The notes beneath the pieces were generated by a model. It was not told the origin of the DNA. It saw nothing but the letters and a program-made list of their open reading frames with translations, and searched no databases. Made by a program: the position numbers and the translations under genes. From the NCBI GenBank assembly GCA_030833985.1, contig JAURGC010000011.1, forward strand, positions 1 to 32,148: 32,148 nucleotides of DNA. Direction: 5' to 3'. This DNA is from Algoriphagus sp. GTDB lineage: Bacteria; Bacteroidota; Bacteroidia; Cytophagales; Cyclobacteriaceae. Shown here in pieces: positions 7,447-16,231 of the stretch; the first letter of the stretch is position 1, and every line of letters begins with the position of its first letter.

Positions 7447-8673
7447 TTAGTGTCCTGCTGTCGCAGCGGGTTGGACACCGCGCTGCCAGAAGAAGAAGAT
7501 CACAAAGAGGACGATTAAGATGCCCGGGAAAAGTAACATTTTCTCCAGAGTATCTTGACCTGCTGCCAACTCTAAAGCATCTCCAGCCAAACCAGCTGCA
7601 CTTTGCGTAGCTCTAGAAGCATCAATCCAGCTTCCGATAATAGGCTGGAAGATCGCGGTAGAAAACATGCCTAAGCCGCCAATGATGGACATCCCCAAGG
7701 CACCGGAAAGTGGTACACGCTGAGCTACAGCTCCTACCATCACAGGCCAGAAGTAACATACGCCCAAGGCAAAAATCAAGGCAGCTACATAAGACATGTT
7801 ACCACTTACCGTACTGAATAAAAAGATGCCTATCGCGGTGAAAATTGAACCCCCAAGCAAAACACCAGTTTGCCCCAAGGCTTTAACTACTGGACCTGCA
7901 AAGAATCTTCCCACAGCCATAACCCCTGTGGTCAAGGCTAAAATCAACATGCCAGATGCTCCGCTTGAACTCAAGACAATGTTAGCCCACTGCTGTGGTC
8001 CAAATTCAGAGATGGCGGTGAATGCCATAGCAATGAATAAAAAGATAAATACAGGGCTAAACATGGCTTTCAAGTTGGAGCCAACAGATGTAACTCCTTC
8101 AATAGAAGGCTTAGGGAAGGTTTTTCCAAAGAAGAGTACTGCATACGCTAGGGTAGGCACCATCATTACCCATACTTGAGTTTGCCAAGCAAAACCCCCA
8201 TCGGTCATGAATTTGGAAACCAAACTTCCTAATACAATTCCTCCAGGAAACCACATGTGGAAGCGGTTCAGCATTTTGTTGAGTGTAGTTCCCGAATACA
8301 TGTCTGCAATCATGGGGTTACACGCTGCCTCGGTACAACCGTTGCCAAATCCAATAAACAGGGTAGAAATCAATAAGGTGGTATATCCATCTGCAAAAAT
8401 GGTCAACAGAATACCAAAGGTATGAGTTAAAAATGCAATACGCATGATGTTGGCTGGTCCTACGATATGGTAGAATAGGCCTCCAAGGATCATGGAAATC
8501 GGGAATCCTAAAAACCACATGGAGTTGATAAAGCCAAGTTGCTCGGCATTTAATCCAAAGGATTCGCCCAATTGGGGAAGAATACCTGCTCGAATAGAGA
8601 AGGAAAATGCGGTGGTAATTAGCGCCAAACAACTTGCGTTGAATAGGGCGCTACGATTGATAGTTTGAGTCAT
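7447..8673 (-). CDS. MFS permease, sugar-type (FHS/NarK-like group)
   Basis: A 408-residue, 12-helix inner-membrane transporter. Helix 1 begins just after a short cytoplasmic start (MTQTINRSALF); the helix-5 region has GNGCTEAACNPMIADMY and FHMWFPGGIVLGSL, the pattern of the sugar-porter-like fucose/glucose permeases (FHS group) found beside carbohydrate genes in Bacteroidota. The open frame extends 60 codons upstream to 8853, but that stretch runs through the yaaA terminator and reads as low-complexity aromatic sequence, so the ATG at 8673 is preferred. A terminator separates it from yaaA upstream and another lies after its stop, making it a single-gene unit. The substrate is unknown; no sugar-catabolic gene is adjacent. 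Confidence 0.85.
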   Translation of the reverse strand: MTQTINRSALFNASCLALITTAFSFSIRAGILPQLGESFGLNAEQLGFINSMWFLGFPISMILGGLFYHIVGPANIMRIAFLTHTFGILLTIFADGYTTLLISTLFIGFGNGCTEAACNPMIADMYSGTTLNKMLNRFHMWFPGGIVLGSLVSKFMTDGGFAWQTQVWVMMVPTLAYAVLFFGKTFPKPSIEGVTSVGSNLKAMFSPVFIFLFIAMAFTAISEFGPQQWANIVLSSSGASGMLILALTTGVMAVGRFFAGPVVKALGQTGVLLGGSIFTAIGIFLFSTVSGNMSYVAALIFALGVCYFWPVMVGAVAQRVPLSGALGMSIIGGLGMFSTAIFQPIIGSWIDASRATQSAAGLAGDALELAAGQDTLEKMLLFPGILIVLFVIFFFWQRGVQPAATAGH

Positions 8674-8763
8674 AAAGTAGTGCTTTAGGTTATTGGGTTG
8701 CTTTTGTGTGACTTTTAACACAGTTAAATTAGGTAAAAAAAAAGGAATTAATTTTCCTGTTAT

Positions 8764-8806
8764 AAAAAAAAACTCACCCTTTCTCAAAAAATTAAGAAAG
8801 GGTGGG
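8764..8806 (-). terminator. Rho-independent terminator of yaaA
   Basis: Arms CTCACCCTTTCT (8773-8784) and AGAAAGGGTGGG (8795-8806) form a 12-bp stem with one G-U pair and a 10-base loop. On the minus strand the stem is followed by a run of nine T (the A run 8764-8772 on the plus strand). It lies about 30 bp after the yaaA stop codon. Confidence 0.9.
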
Positions 8807-8834
8807 TACTTAAAGGGATAAGTCACCTTGTACT

Positions 8835-9587
8835 TTACCGTACAAAAACCCAATCCCGTGCTGTACTCAGAGGAGCTGAAAACTCGTATCCCTCCTCTTG
8901 AAAAACTTTAAGTTGCTCTGGATTAGTGATCCGATTTAGGATTGCATATCGAGCCATCATCCCTCTTGCCTGCTTGGCAAAGAAGCCGACTACTTGGTAT
9001 TTCCCTTCTTTGTATTCCTTAAAATGGATGGTAATGACGGGTAGCTTCAAGGCCTTTTTATCTACTGCCTTGAAGTATTCTTGGGAAGCCAAATTGACCA
9101 ACGTACGCCCTTCCCCTGCAGCATTCAAGGCCATGCTGATCTTGGTCCCCCAGTACTGGTAGAGGTTGTTTCCTTTCTTGGTTTGGAGCGGGGTACCCAT
9201 CTCCAATCGGTAAGGCTGAATCAAATCCAAAGGCTTCAATAACCCATACAATCCAGATAAGATTCGTAAATGCTGCTGTGCAAATTCTAAATCTTCTGGG
9301 CCAAAGTGGTCTGCTTCCATTTTCGCATAAACTTCTCCTTTGAAGGCCAAGACTGCTTGCTTGGAATTTTCCGGATTAAAAGTCTCCGAAAAAGTTTTGT
9401 AGCGTTCCTCATTCAAAACAGCAAGAGAATCACTCAGGTGCATTAATTTGGAAATTTTTGAAGCTGATTTTTTCTTCAAAACGCCTACCAAATCCTTTAC
9501 TTCTCGAGGAAAGTCAGGTTGAGTATGGTGGCTATACTCGGGATTGCTGTAATCTAGGGTTTTGGCAGGAGAAATGACAATCAACAT
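8835..9587 (-). CDS. yaaA: Peroxide stress protein YaaA (DUF328/UPF0246)
   Basis: A 250-residue soluble protein of the YaaA family, which in Escherichia coli is induced by OxyR and limits free intracellular iron during hydrogen peroxide stress; the fold has been linked to DNA binding. The family signature at the start, MLIVISPAKTLDY, and the conserved stretches LRILSGLYGLLKPLDLIQPYRLEMGT, NLASQEYFKAV and KQARGMMARYAI are all present, and length is standard. Its ATG is three bases after the stop codon of the giant T9SS cargo gene, so it is likely the second gene of that transcript; a strong terminator follows. No OxyR-type site can be assigned. Confidence 0.94.
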   Translation of the reverse strand: MLIVISPAKTLDYSNPEYSHHTQPDFPREVKDLVGVLKKKSASKISKLMHLSDSLAVLNEERYKTFSETFNPENSKQAVLAFKGEVYAKMEADHFGPEDLEFAQQHLRILSGLYGLLKPLDLIQPYRLEMGTPLQTKKGNNLYQYWGTKISMALNAAGEGRTLVNLASQEYFKAVDKKALKLPVITIHFKEYKEGKYQVVGFFAKQARGMMARYAILNRITNPEQLKVFQEEGYEFSAPLSTARDWVFVR

Positions 9588-9590
9588 AAG

Positions 9591-12500
9591 TTACTGGATA
9601 ATGACAAGTGCTTTAGTTTCGGTTTGGGTAAGATTTTGTACCCTAGAAGTTAACCGCACAACGACTGCGTATGTTCCCGAAGGAACCAATTTTCCATCGA
9701 CTAGTCCATCCCAAGGACAAAAAGGCTGCAAAGGAGCTAAATTTTCATGTTCACAATAAAAGATTAATTCTCCCCAGCGATTGTAAATAAATACATCCAC
9801 TTCATCAATGTATTCGTTGGCATACAAAATAAAGTTTCGGTTTGGATCATTGAGTACCACCGCACTTGGGAAGACAATTTTGAGGCGACAATCTTCAATT
9901 ACGCTAAAGGTTCCTTCCCAAAAACAGCCCAGAATATCTCCTACGCGTAGGGTATAAGTTCCACCTTTTTCTGGACTAAAGGTAGGGTCTTGGGAAACCT
10001 CCTCCCCATCCAAAATCCAGGAATAGCTCGCGTATGGCCCGGGATCAAGTGTGGTTGTTTTACCTTCTACCGCACAAATGACGATAGGGTCTGAAGGAAG
10101 AAAAGCAGGGGCCAATCTAGATTTAACCACCACTGCATTGGCTCTACCTAACTCACATCCATTGCTGCTACGAAGTAGTACCTCATAGGTGCCCTCTTGG
10201 GTGACTTCAATACGGTTAGTGGTGAACGCTGGAAGTCTGGTGCGGGTCCCACCAGTAACCAAAAACCATTCAAATTCTGTTACAGTACTTAGATTAGCAA
10301 TTACCTCGAGTGTGGTGGACTCTTGGTCCACACAAAAAGGGCTTGCATCCAAGCGAACTGCAAGGGTATCTTCTAAGATTTCTGCCGTAAAGGCAAGTTT
10401 ATTGGTTGGACAAGCTCCTCCACTAGCAGGAAGTACTTCCAAAGTATAGTTACCAGATCTGCTAGGTACAAACTCTTGCCTTCTTCCGACGATAATTCCT
10501 AATTCATCTTTCCATAAAAAGATCACGTCAGCAGGGGTTGCATTGTTGAGAATGGCTTCAAATCGAATTCCTGTCAAGCAATCTACTATAGGATCCGAAA
10601 TTTCAAAGTCCAATGCAGGATTCAAATTAACCGACATAGCAAGGGACTTGGGGCAGTCTTGTCCCAAAGGATCTTCCCCAAGGAGGGAGTAAATCCCACT
10701 TTCGGTCAGAACGAAAGATCCATCTGCTGCTGGTGAAATGGTAGTACCTCCAGGTGTGGTGAGGGTATAGTTCAGCGGCTTTGGTCCAGTTGGACTGAAG
10801 GTGAATGAAACACAGCTTTCGATCACAGCAGGAACAGAAAATTCAACCTCAAATTTTTGATTGACCACATAGAGCTGTGGATCTGGAATCGCACATCGAG
10901 ACCCATCTTCTAATTCAATTAAATAGGTACCGCTCGGAACGGGAACGAAAAAAGTGGAGGAATTGGGTAGGTCGCCAGAAAATTCAAGCCCATCTCCTTG
11001 TCGAATAATTTTGTAGGTGCCTACACCTGGATTGCCTCCAGCAAATGTGAGTTGAAGGCCCCCTTCTGCCACGCCTGTGGCCGAACAAATTTCATCTTGG
11101 GGTGAGACATTTAAGTCAAAGCCGGTAGGAGGATTGGTATTTCGCACCGTTACGGAAGAGGAATAGGAGCAGCCGGATGCATTCTCTGCTAGTAGGGTGT
11201 ACACTCCGGGTCCCAGACCTGAAATCGGAATCACAGTTCCCTGAGATGAAGCAGGAAAGCTAAGACCCAACTCCAGGAGTTGGATGGAGCTTACATCTGC
11301 CTGAAGGGTGACTTCTAAAGCGCCATCCAGGGAGCTGCAGTCTGTGGAAGGGCTAGTTTCCTCCACCAAAATGAGGGGTAGTTCATTGACCAGTAAATCG
11401 ACTTCCTTAGTGACTTGACAGGTCGATAAAATAGGGTCTTGTACGACAAAGGTGAAGGTATATTGACCAGGACCTGGCAGACTAAGTACCTCTAAGTCTA
11501 ACTCAAAGAAAGTGCCCAAAGGTACTAGGGTTCCCTCTTGATTATGTTCGTAAAACCACTCTCCTGTAATTGGCGTGTTGGGAGCAAAAGTGACGGTAGA
11601 TTCCTCGAAACAGACTTCAGTGGCTGATTGTGTGAGGTCAAATTCAAAAGCAGGTCCGACAAAAATAGAGGCGGTGCTGTTGCAGGAACTAGTGAATGCG
11701 ATTTCATCTTCCGTCGCATCGCTTGCATTCCGAAATTGAACAACTACAGTGTAAATGCTTTCTTCGGTGACGGTGATTGTATTCGAGTTACTGTCTCCAA
11801 AAACATCCCCTGCCGCATTGGTCCACAAGAAATCGTATTCTCCTGAACTAGGATCGTAGTCTTCGATAGCCGTCAAGGTCACTGCATTGCCTTCGCACAG
11901 CGTGGCATCGGTCGCTAAGGTAAGTGTGGGTGGTGCTACGATTTCAAGAATTCCTTCAGCGGTGAAATAGCCGATTTCCGCGCATCGGTCCACCCGCAAT
12001 TCAATGGTATAGTTGCCAGCTTGATTGAAAATTTGTTCCAAATTTTGAAATTGGTCTCCTGGACCTCCAAAATTAGACCGGACGACGGTGCCGTCTTCGT
12101 GTGTGATCGTCCAGAAATAGGAATCAATGTCTGGTTCTCCTCCGCCTTCAAGTGTGGCTGTTGCTCCAGAAATCGGGTCTAAGCAAAGAGTTGGAGGGAT
12201 TCCCAAAGCAGGTTCGGGGATGGAGCTTCCTGAGTTTTGGACAAACGAAGGCAAACCCAAATTGGACGTTCCAGGCATGGCTTCCACCGCATCTTGATTG
12301 AAGGTACTTGCAGCGGTGCAGCCGGTGCCCACTTGAATTTGTCCAATGCGGTCATCTCCTACTACAGCTACGTAGATTTGACCATCAGAAGCTATTTGTA
12401 AACCGCCTAAATTAAGTCCTGAGGTGCCGCTAAGAATCTTTTTAGTAGAAAGGATACAAGTAGCTCTTTCTTCCGGAGTTAAGGCGGTAGCGAAGCAGCT

Positions 12501-15098
12501 AGGGCAGTCAGGCGCTACTTCTTTGATGAGGTACTCCTCGATTCCTGGCCCTCCATTTCGGTAGGAAACCAGGATGCGGTCAGAATCCTGCGAAAACTCC
12601 AGCCCATAAATTTCTCCAGAGCAATCTAGATCCAAGAGTGCGTACTCGTTAAGCGTACCGGTTTGCTGATTGAACTCAAAAATTTCCGTTCGGTTGCATC
12701 CCCCTTCGGAAATGGTAATAGCCAACTTGCTGCCATCTGGGCTAAATTTCATCGCACCCACGCCGGAGTTGTAGCCATGGATGCTTCCTACTGAGCTATT
12801 CACGGCTTGACCTATACCTTGGCTCGAGACGGGGTAGGCCCGAAAGGTATTGTTTCCCAGTTCATGAAAGATTACCCAGGTGGTATCACCTGAACTTAAG
12901 GCAGCACTGTGCTCCGTAGAAGGGCTAAAAAGGAAGTTGTCTTTAGTGACGACGTTTCCTACTCCTGTTGTGTTTTCAGCCTTGATATCGACCAATGAAA
13001 AGCGTACCTCGTTGCTGCCGCTTACTGAGGTTTGGGTGGTAAATAGGTAAAAGAGGGTAGGTTCGGAAGGTACGCCAACAGCCACTACGCCTTGACTTGC
13101 TGTGTTGTTACCTCCAATGTCGCTGCCATTTTCCATCAAATCCCCGTTGAGATCCCAGACAGATTGCCCATCGGTGAAAAATAATACCTGCCCTGCCTGA
13201 TCGGAGATTGTGGAGGTGCCTGCTGGGATGTTTTGCGGATGGGCTTCGGAAATGGGTCGTGGCACAGGAGCTGTGTCATCATCTGGGTCGGGGTTGAAGT
13301 CTAATCCTGCCCCATTTCCAAAGTACCAGATGTTGTTAGTTTGGTCAGGGACATCCCACATTTTGATTCGTATTTCTGCATAGGCATAACAGGAGGACCC
13401 AGGTTCCCGCACCAATACCCAATACAATCCAGGCTTACATACCTCATTGGCCCCTTTTCCAATCCAGCCTTCCTCGCGTTTGTTGGACCAGAAATACTCA
13501 TAGTTGGTTCCGCTACCTGCCCCTCCACCTGGAGCACCACCCGTGCCACCTCCGCCACTATCACCCGATTGGGCTTGCAGGAGAGGGTCAAGATCGATGC
13601 AGGACTCGCAGAGGGTGGTGTCTGAAGGAGTAAAGTTGGCCTGTAGCTCATTCTCAGTGAGTGGAATACTTTTGCTTACCTTTTTGATGGTGCTATCTGG
13701 GAAAGTTACCGTCAGGGTCACTTCCAAACTGCTTCCTTGAGCGGATTCGCCAGGCACCAAAAAATGTTCTTGGTTGAAGTCTGCTGGCAAGGGATTGCCA
13801 TCGGCATCGCTCAAAGGTGGAGAAAATTCCCAAAGGAAAGAGAGCGCTTGGTAGTTGGGAGGATTGATTTCACTAGTGAGCTGAACAGGGTTATTTGCGC
13901 AAGGAGCCTCTGGGTCCCAGCTAAAGTCAACGGAAGGGTCGATGGTTACATTGGGTGCGAAGATGGGGAAAATGCGCCCACAAAAATCTGCGCCAGTAAA
14001 GGGGTCCTCTTCAACCACTAAGGTAGTTAAGTTGGACTCATTGGGATTGGTGATCTTTCCTACGATTTGTGGTCCCCCAACTACCTCCTCGTACAAATAA
14101 TACAAGGAGCCATCTGGTCCTACTTTTAGGTCGTATACTTGGGTCAAAGTGGCGTCAAGCGGAACTTCTTCCGGAACTGCATCGGGGGAGTTGGTAGGAA
14201 TTCGGAGGAGTTGATTTCCCCTAGAAAAGTAGATATAGGCTCCATTGGGTGAAAAATCTGCGCCAGAAATTGTTCCCGCTCCGCCGGAGTTGCTTAGAGC
14301 TTGGGGATTTCCAAAAGATCCTGTTGCCGTATCAAATGGCACCAAGAAAATATCCTCTCCAGGATTTTTTGGAAGGAGAAGAAGTTGCCCTAATCCCTCT
14401 TCAAAGATCATGGCTGAAGGTTCGATGGGGATTCCTCGGGTGCCAGTTAGGGTAAAAGAACCTGCGGCTGTTTCTAAGCGTCTCGCTTGAAGATTTCCGC
14501 CCGCAAAGCTGATTAAGTAGGAGGGAGAGCTTAGTGTTTTGACAACCAAAACTGCTCCTTGAGCAGGTCCAATGACTTGATTTTTACTCGTAATTTGTCC
14601 TAAAGGTGGTTCGTTCCCTGTTGCTTGGCCTGGGGCATTCATGTCAACAAGGGCATATTGGAGTTGTCCTGCAAGGGAAAGATAAAAAATATAAAAGAGC
14701 TTGTTGCCGTTTGGATTGTACTCCAAAAACCCTGTAGCTACGGTTTGCCGACCTTGAAAATTTCCATTCAATCCTGGTGCAGAACCTTCAATAGGGCTTC
14801 CTGAGTAATTATAAACCAATTCTCCATTGGTATAGAATAAGGGTTGCCCAGTGATGGGATCTATGGCAATCGCATTGTTGTCGGCCCCATTCAGGATAGC
14901 AGCGGGTAGTGTTTGAACTGAAGCAACTGCTCCTTTACCGAAGGAAAGGTAGGGATGGTCACCGGTACTGCAATTTCCAAAAATCCATTCGTTTTCGTTG
15001 TACCCTTGTGCGAGGGTAGTACTTATTCCCCACCAAGTGTAGCATAGGATGCCGACAATTAGTCTAGTGAATCGTATGGTATTCAACTTGCTTTTCAT
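9591..15098 (-). CDS. Giant T9SS type B cargo protein with two beta-propeller-like regions, PKD/Ig-like domains and gliding-motility C-terminal domain
   Basis: An exported protein of about 1835 residues. I start it at the ATG 15096-15098, which gives a clean signal peptide (MKSKLNTIRFTRLIVGILCY...TTLAQG); the upstream ATG at 15134 adds only 12 residues to it. Domain order: propeller-like region (about 33-390, opening WIFGNCSTG and FYTNGELVY), PKD-like domain (about 395-490), a glycine-rich linker (about 510-529), a second propeller-like region (about 587-950, opening WYFGNGAGLDF and FFTDGQSVW), then several PKD/Ig-like domains to about 1735, and a gliding-motility type C-terminal domain (last 95 residues, VDVFIYNRWGELIF, CPWDG, VPSGTYAVVVRL). 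Such termini direct secretion through the type IX system to the cell surface or medium. The usual PNGDGxND at the start of that domain is replaced by LNDPNRNF. A porP/sprF gene lies divergently upstream. Binding target unknown; adhesin-like role is inference. Confidence 0.9.
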   Translation of the reverse strand: MKSKLNTIRFTRLIVGILCYTWWGISTTLAQGYNENEWIFGNCSTGDHPYLSFGKGAVASVQTLPAAILNGADNNAIAIDPITGQPLFYTNGELVYNYSGSPIEGSAPGLNGNFQGRQTVATGFLEYNPNGNKLFYIFYLSLAGQLQYALVDMNAPGQATGNEPPLGQITSKNQVIGPAQGAVLVVKTLSSPSYLISFAGGNLQARRLETAAGSFTLTGTRGIPIEPSAMIFEEGLGQLLLLPKNPGEDIFLVPFDTATGSFGNPQALSNSGGAGTISGADFSPNGAYIYFSRGNQLLRIPTNSPDAVPEEVPLDATLTQVYDLKVGPDGSLYYLYEEVVGGPQIVGKITNPNESNLTTLVVEEDPFTGADFCGRIFPIFAPNVTIDPSVDFSWDPEAPCANNPVQLTSEINPPNYQALSFLWEFSPPLSDADGNPLPADFNQEHFLVPGESAQGSSLEVTLTVTFPDSTIKKVSKSIPLTENELQANFTPSDTTLCESCIDLDPLLQAQSGDSGGGGTGGAPGGGAGSGTNYEYFWSNKREEGWIGKGANEVCKPGLYWVLVREPGSSCYAYAEIRIKMWDVPDQTNNIWYFGNGAGLDFNPDPDDDTAPVPRPISEAHPQNIPAGTSTISDQAGQVLFFTDGQSVWDLNGDLMENGSDIGGNNTASQGVVAVGVPSEPTLFYLFTTQTSVSGSNEVRFSLVDIKAENTTGVGNVVTKDNFLFSPSTEHSAALSSGDTTWVIFHELGNNTFRAYPVSSQGIGQAVNSSVGSIHGYNSGVGAMKFSPDGSKLAITISEGGCNRTEIFEFNQQTGTLNEYALLDLDCSGEIYGLEFSQDSDRILVSYRNGGPGIEEYLIKEVAPDCPSCFATALTPEERATCILSTKKILSGTSGLNLGGLQIASDGQIYVAVVGDDRIGQIQVGTGCTAASTFNQDAVEAMPGTSNLGLPSFVQNSGSSIPEPALGIPPTLCLDPISGATATLEGGGEPDIDSYFWTITHEDGTVVRSNFGGPGDQFQNLEQIFNQAGNYTIELRVDRCAEIGYFTAEGILEIVAPPTLTLATDATLCEGNAVTLTAIEDYDPSSGEYDFLWTNAAGDVFGDSNSNTITVTEESIYTVVVQFRNASDATEDEIAFTSSCNSTASIFVGPAFEFDLTQSATEVCFEESTVTFAPNTPITGEWFYEHNQEGTLVPLGTFFELDLEVLSLPGPGQYTFTFVVQDPILSTCQVTKEVDLLVNELPLILVEETSPSTDCSSLDGALEVTLQADVSSIQLLELGLSFPASSQGTVIPISGLGPGVYTLLAENASGCSYSSSVTVRNTNPPTGFDLNVSPQDEICSATGVAEGGLQLTFAGGNPGVGTYKIIRQGDGLEFSGDLPNSSTFFVPVPSGTYLIELEDGSRCAIPDPQLYVVNQKFEVEFSVPAVIESCVSFTFSPTGPKPLNYTLTTPGGTTISPAADGSFVLTESGIYSLLGEDPLGQDCPKSLAMSVNLNPALDFEISDPIVDCLTGIRFEAILNNATPADVIFLWKDELGIIVGRRQEFVPSRSGNYTLEVLPASGGACPTNKLAFTAEILEDTLAVRLDASPFCVDQESTTLEVIANLSTVTEFEWFLVTGGTRTRLPAFTTNRIEVTQEGTYEVLLRSSNGCELGRANAVVVKSRLAPAFLPSDPIVICAVEGKTTTLDPGPYASYSWILDGEEVSQDPTFSPEKGGTYTLRVGDILGCFWEGTFSVIEDCRLKIVFPSAVVLNDPNRNFILYANEYIDEVDVFIYNRWGELIFYCEHENLAPLQPFCPWDGLVDGKLVPSGTYAVVVRLTSRVQNLTQTETKALVIIQ

Positions 15099-15179
15099 AT
15101 TTTTAAGGCTACTTCTAAAACAACCGCTGAGCATCCCCGTTTAGAAGTGAAGTACATAATCAAATAAACGAACAATTTC

Positions 15180-16226
15180 GTGTTAAGGTCTCTCCTGACA
15201 GTAGTTTTTTTTATGGTGCTTGGTTGGGCTTCAGTTTCCGAAGCACTTGCCCAGGACCCACAGTATAGTCAATACTACGCAGCCCCACTGTACCTTAATC
15301 CTGCCATGGCAGGGGGAGAGTTGATGGGGAGGGTAGGATTTAACTACCGAAACCAGTGGCCTTCATTGGATGCACAGTTCACCACCTTTTCCGCGTATTA
15401 CGATACCTACCTACCAGATTACAATTCAGGAATAGGGGTTCATGTGATGCAAGATACGGAAGGGGCATCTAAATTACGTTCTACTTCGCTTTCAGCGATG
15501 TATTCCTACGAATTACGACTGGCAGATAACCTGTACTTCCGACCTGGTTTTCAAGCAAGTTATCTGAGAAGGGAAATTGGATTTTATGAAAACTTGATTT
15601 TTGCAAACCAGATCAATCCAGCGGATCCTACTGGGCCCTTGCTGCCTGGGTCTGATATTCCCGGATTGGGTGATCCAGTGAGCATCTTTTCGCTTTCAGT
15701 TGGAGGATTACTCTTCACTAAAAATGCATGGATTGGATTTTCTGCACATCACCTGAATGAACCCAATCAATCCTTTGTGGACGGCTTGAGTCCATTGCCC
15801 AGCAAACTTTCTTTTCATGCTGGTTACCGAATTTCCTTAGGCCAAGGAGGTCTGCGCCAAGATTTCACCCACATGAGAAAGCAGCGTTATTTGACGCCTA
15901 CCCTGAATTACAAAAGGCAAGGGCCTTTTGAACAGCTCGATGTTGGCGCCTATTTTTATGTGGAACCCATAGTATTTGGAGCTTGGTACCGGGGACTTCC
16001 ATTTAGGCCAGTGGATGGACAAAGTAACCGAGACGCTATCGTAATGATGGTAGGCGTTAATTTAATCACGGGTCTAAATATTGGTTATAGCTTTGACTAT
16101 ACTGTATCCCAACTGGGCATACAAAGTGGAGGAGCTCATGAATTGAGTCTTTCTTGGACTATTCCCAGTCGAAATCAAGGCAAGCCATTGGGTCGTGACA
16201 CCATTTTACCTTGCCCTAAATTCTAA
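15180..16226 (+). CDS. PorP/SprF family type IX secretion outer-membrane protein
   Basis: A 348-residue outer-membrane barrel of the PorP/SprF family. SprF-type proteins are known to be needed for secretion or surface attachment of individual type B T9SS cargos such as SprB. Family features are clear: signal peptide (MLRSLLTVVFFMVLGWASVSEALA), then AQDPQYSQYYAAPLYLNPAMAGGE, GRVGFNYRNQWPSL, SAYYDTYLP and SGIGVHVMQDTEG. The start is GTG at 15180; an in-frame ATG at 15213 would delete most of the signal peptide. It diverges from the giant cargo gene with 81 bp between the two starts, so the pair probably shares a regulatory region. The M48 protease gene begins five bases after its stop, suggesting co-transcription. 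No other T9SS core gene is in the window. Confidence 0.92.
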   Translation: MLRSLLTVVFFMVLGWASVSEALAQDPQYSQYYAAPLYLNPAMAGGELMGRVGFNYRNQWPSLDAQFTTFSAYYDTYLPDYNSGIGVHVMQDTEGASKLRSTSLSAMYSYELRLADNLYFRPGFQASYLRREIGFYENLIFANQINPADPTGPLLPGSDIPGLGDPVSIFSLSVGGLLFTKNAWIGFSAHHLNEPNQSFVDGLSPLPSKLSFHAGYRISLGQGGLRQDFTHMRKQRYLTPTLNYKRQGPFEQLDVGAYFYVEPIVFGAWYRGLPFRPVDGQSNRDAIVMMVGVNLITGLNIGYSFDYTVSQLGIQSGGAHELSLSWTIPSRNQGKPLGRDTILPCPKF

Positions 16227-16231
16227 AAAAA

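Noticed and set aside
8674-8853. N-terminal extension of the MFS permease
   Set aside because: The 60 extra codons run through the yaaA terminator hairpin and give non-conserved aromatic-rich sequence; ATG at 8673 directly precedes the family N-terminus.
13341-13740. Several short frames opposite and beside the cargo gene near the Gly-rich linker
   Set aside because: They arise from C/G-rich low-complexity sequence and have no conserved features.
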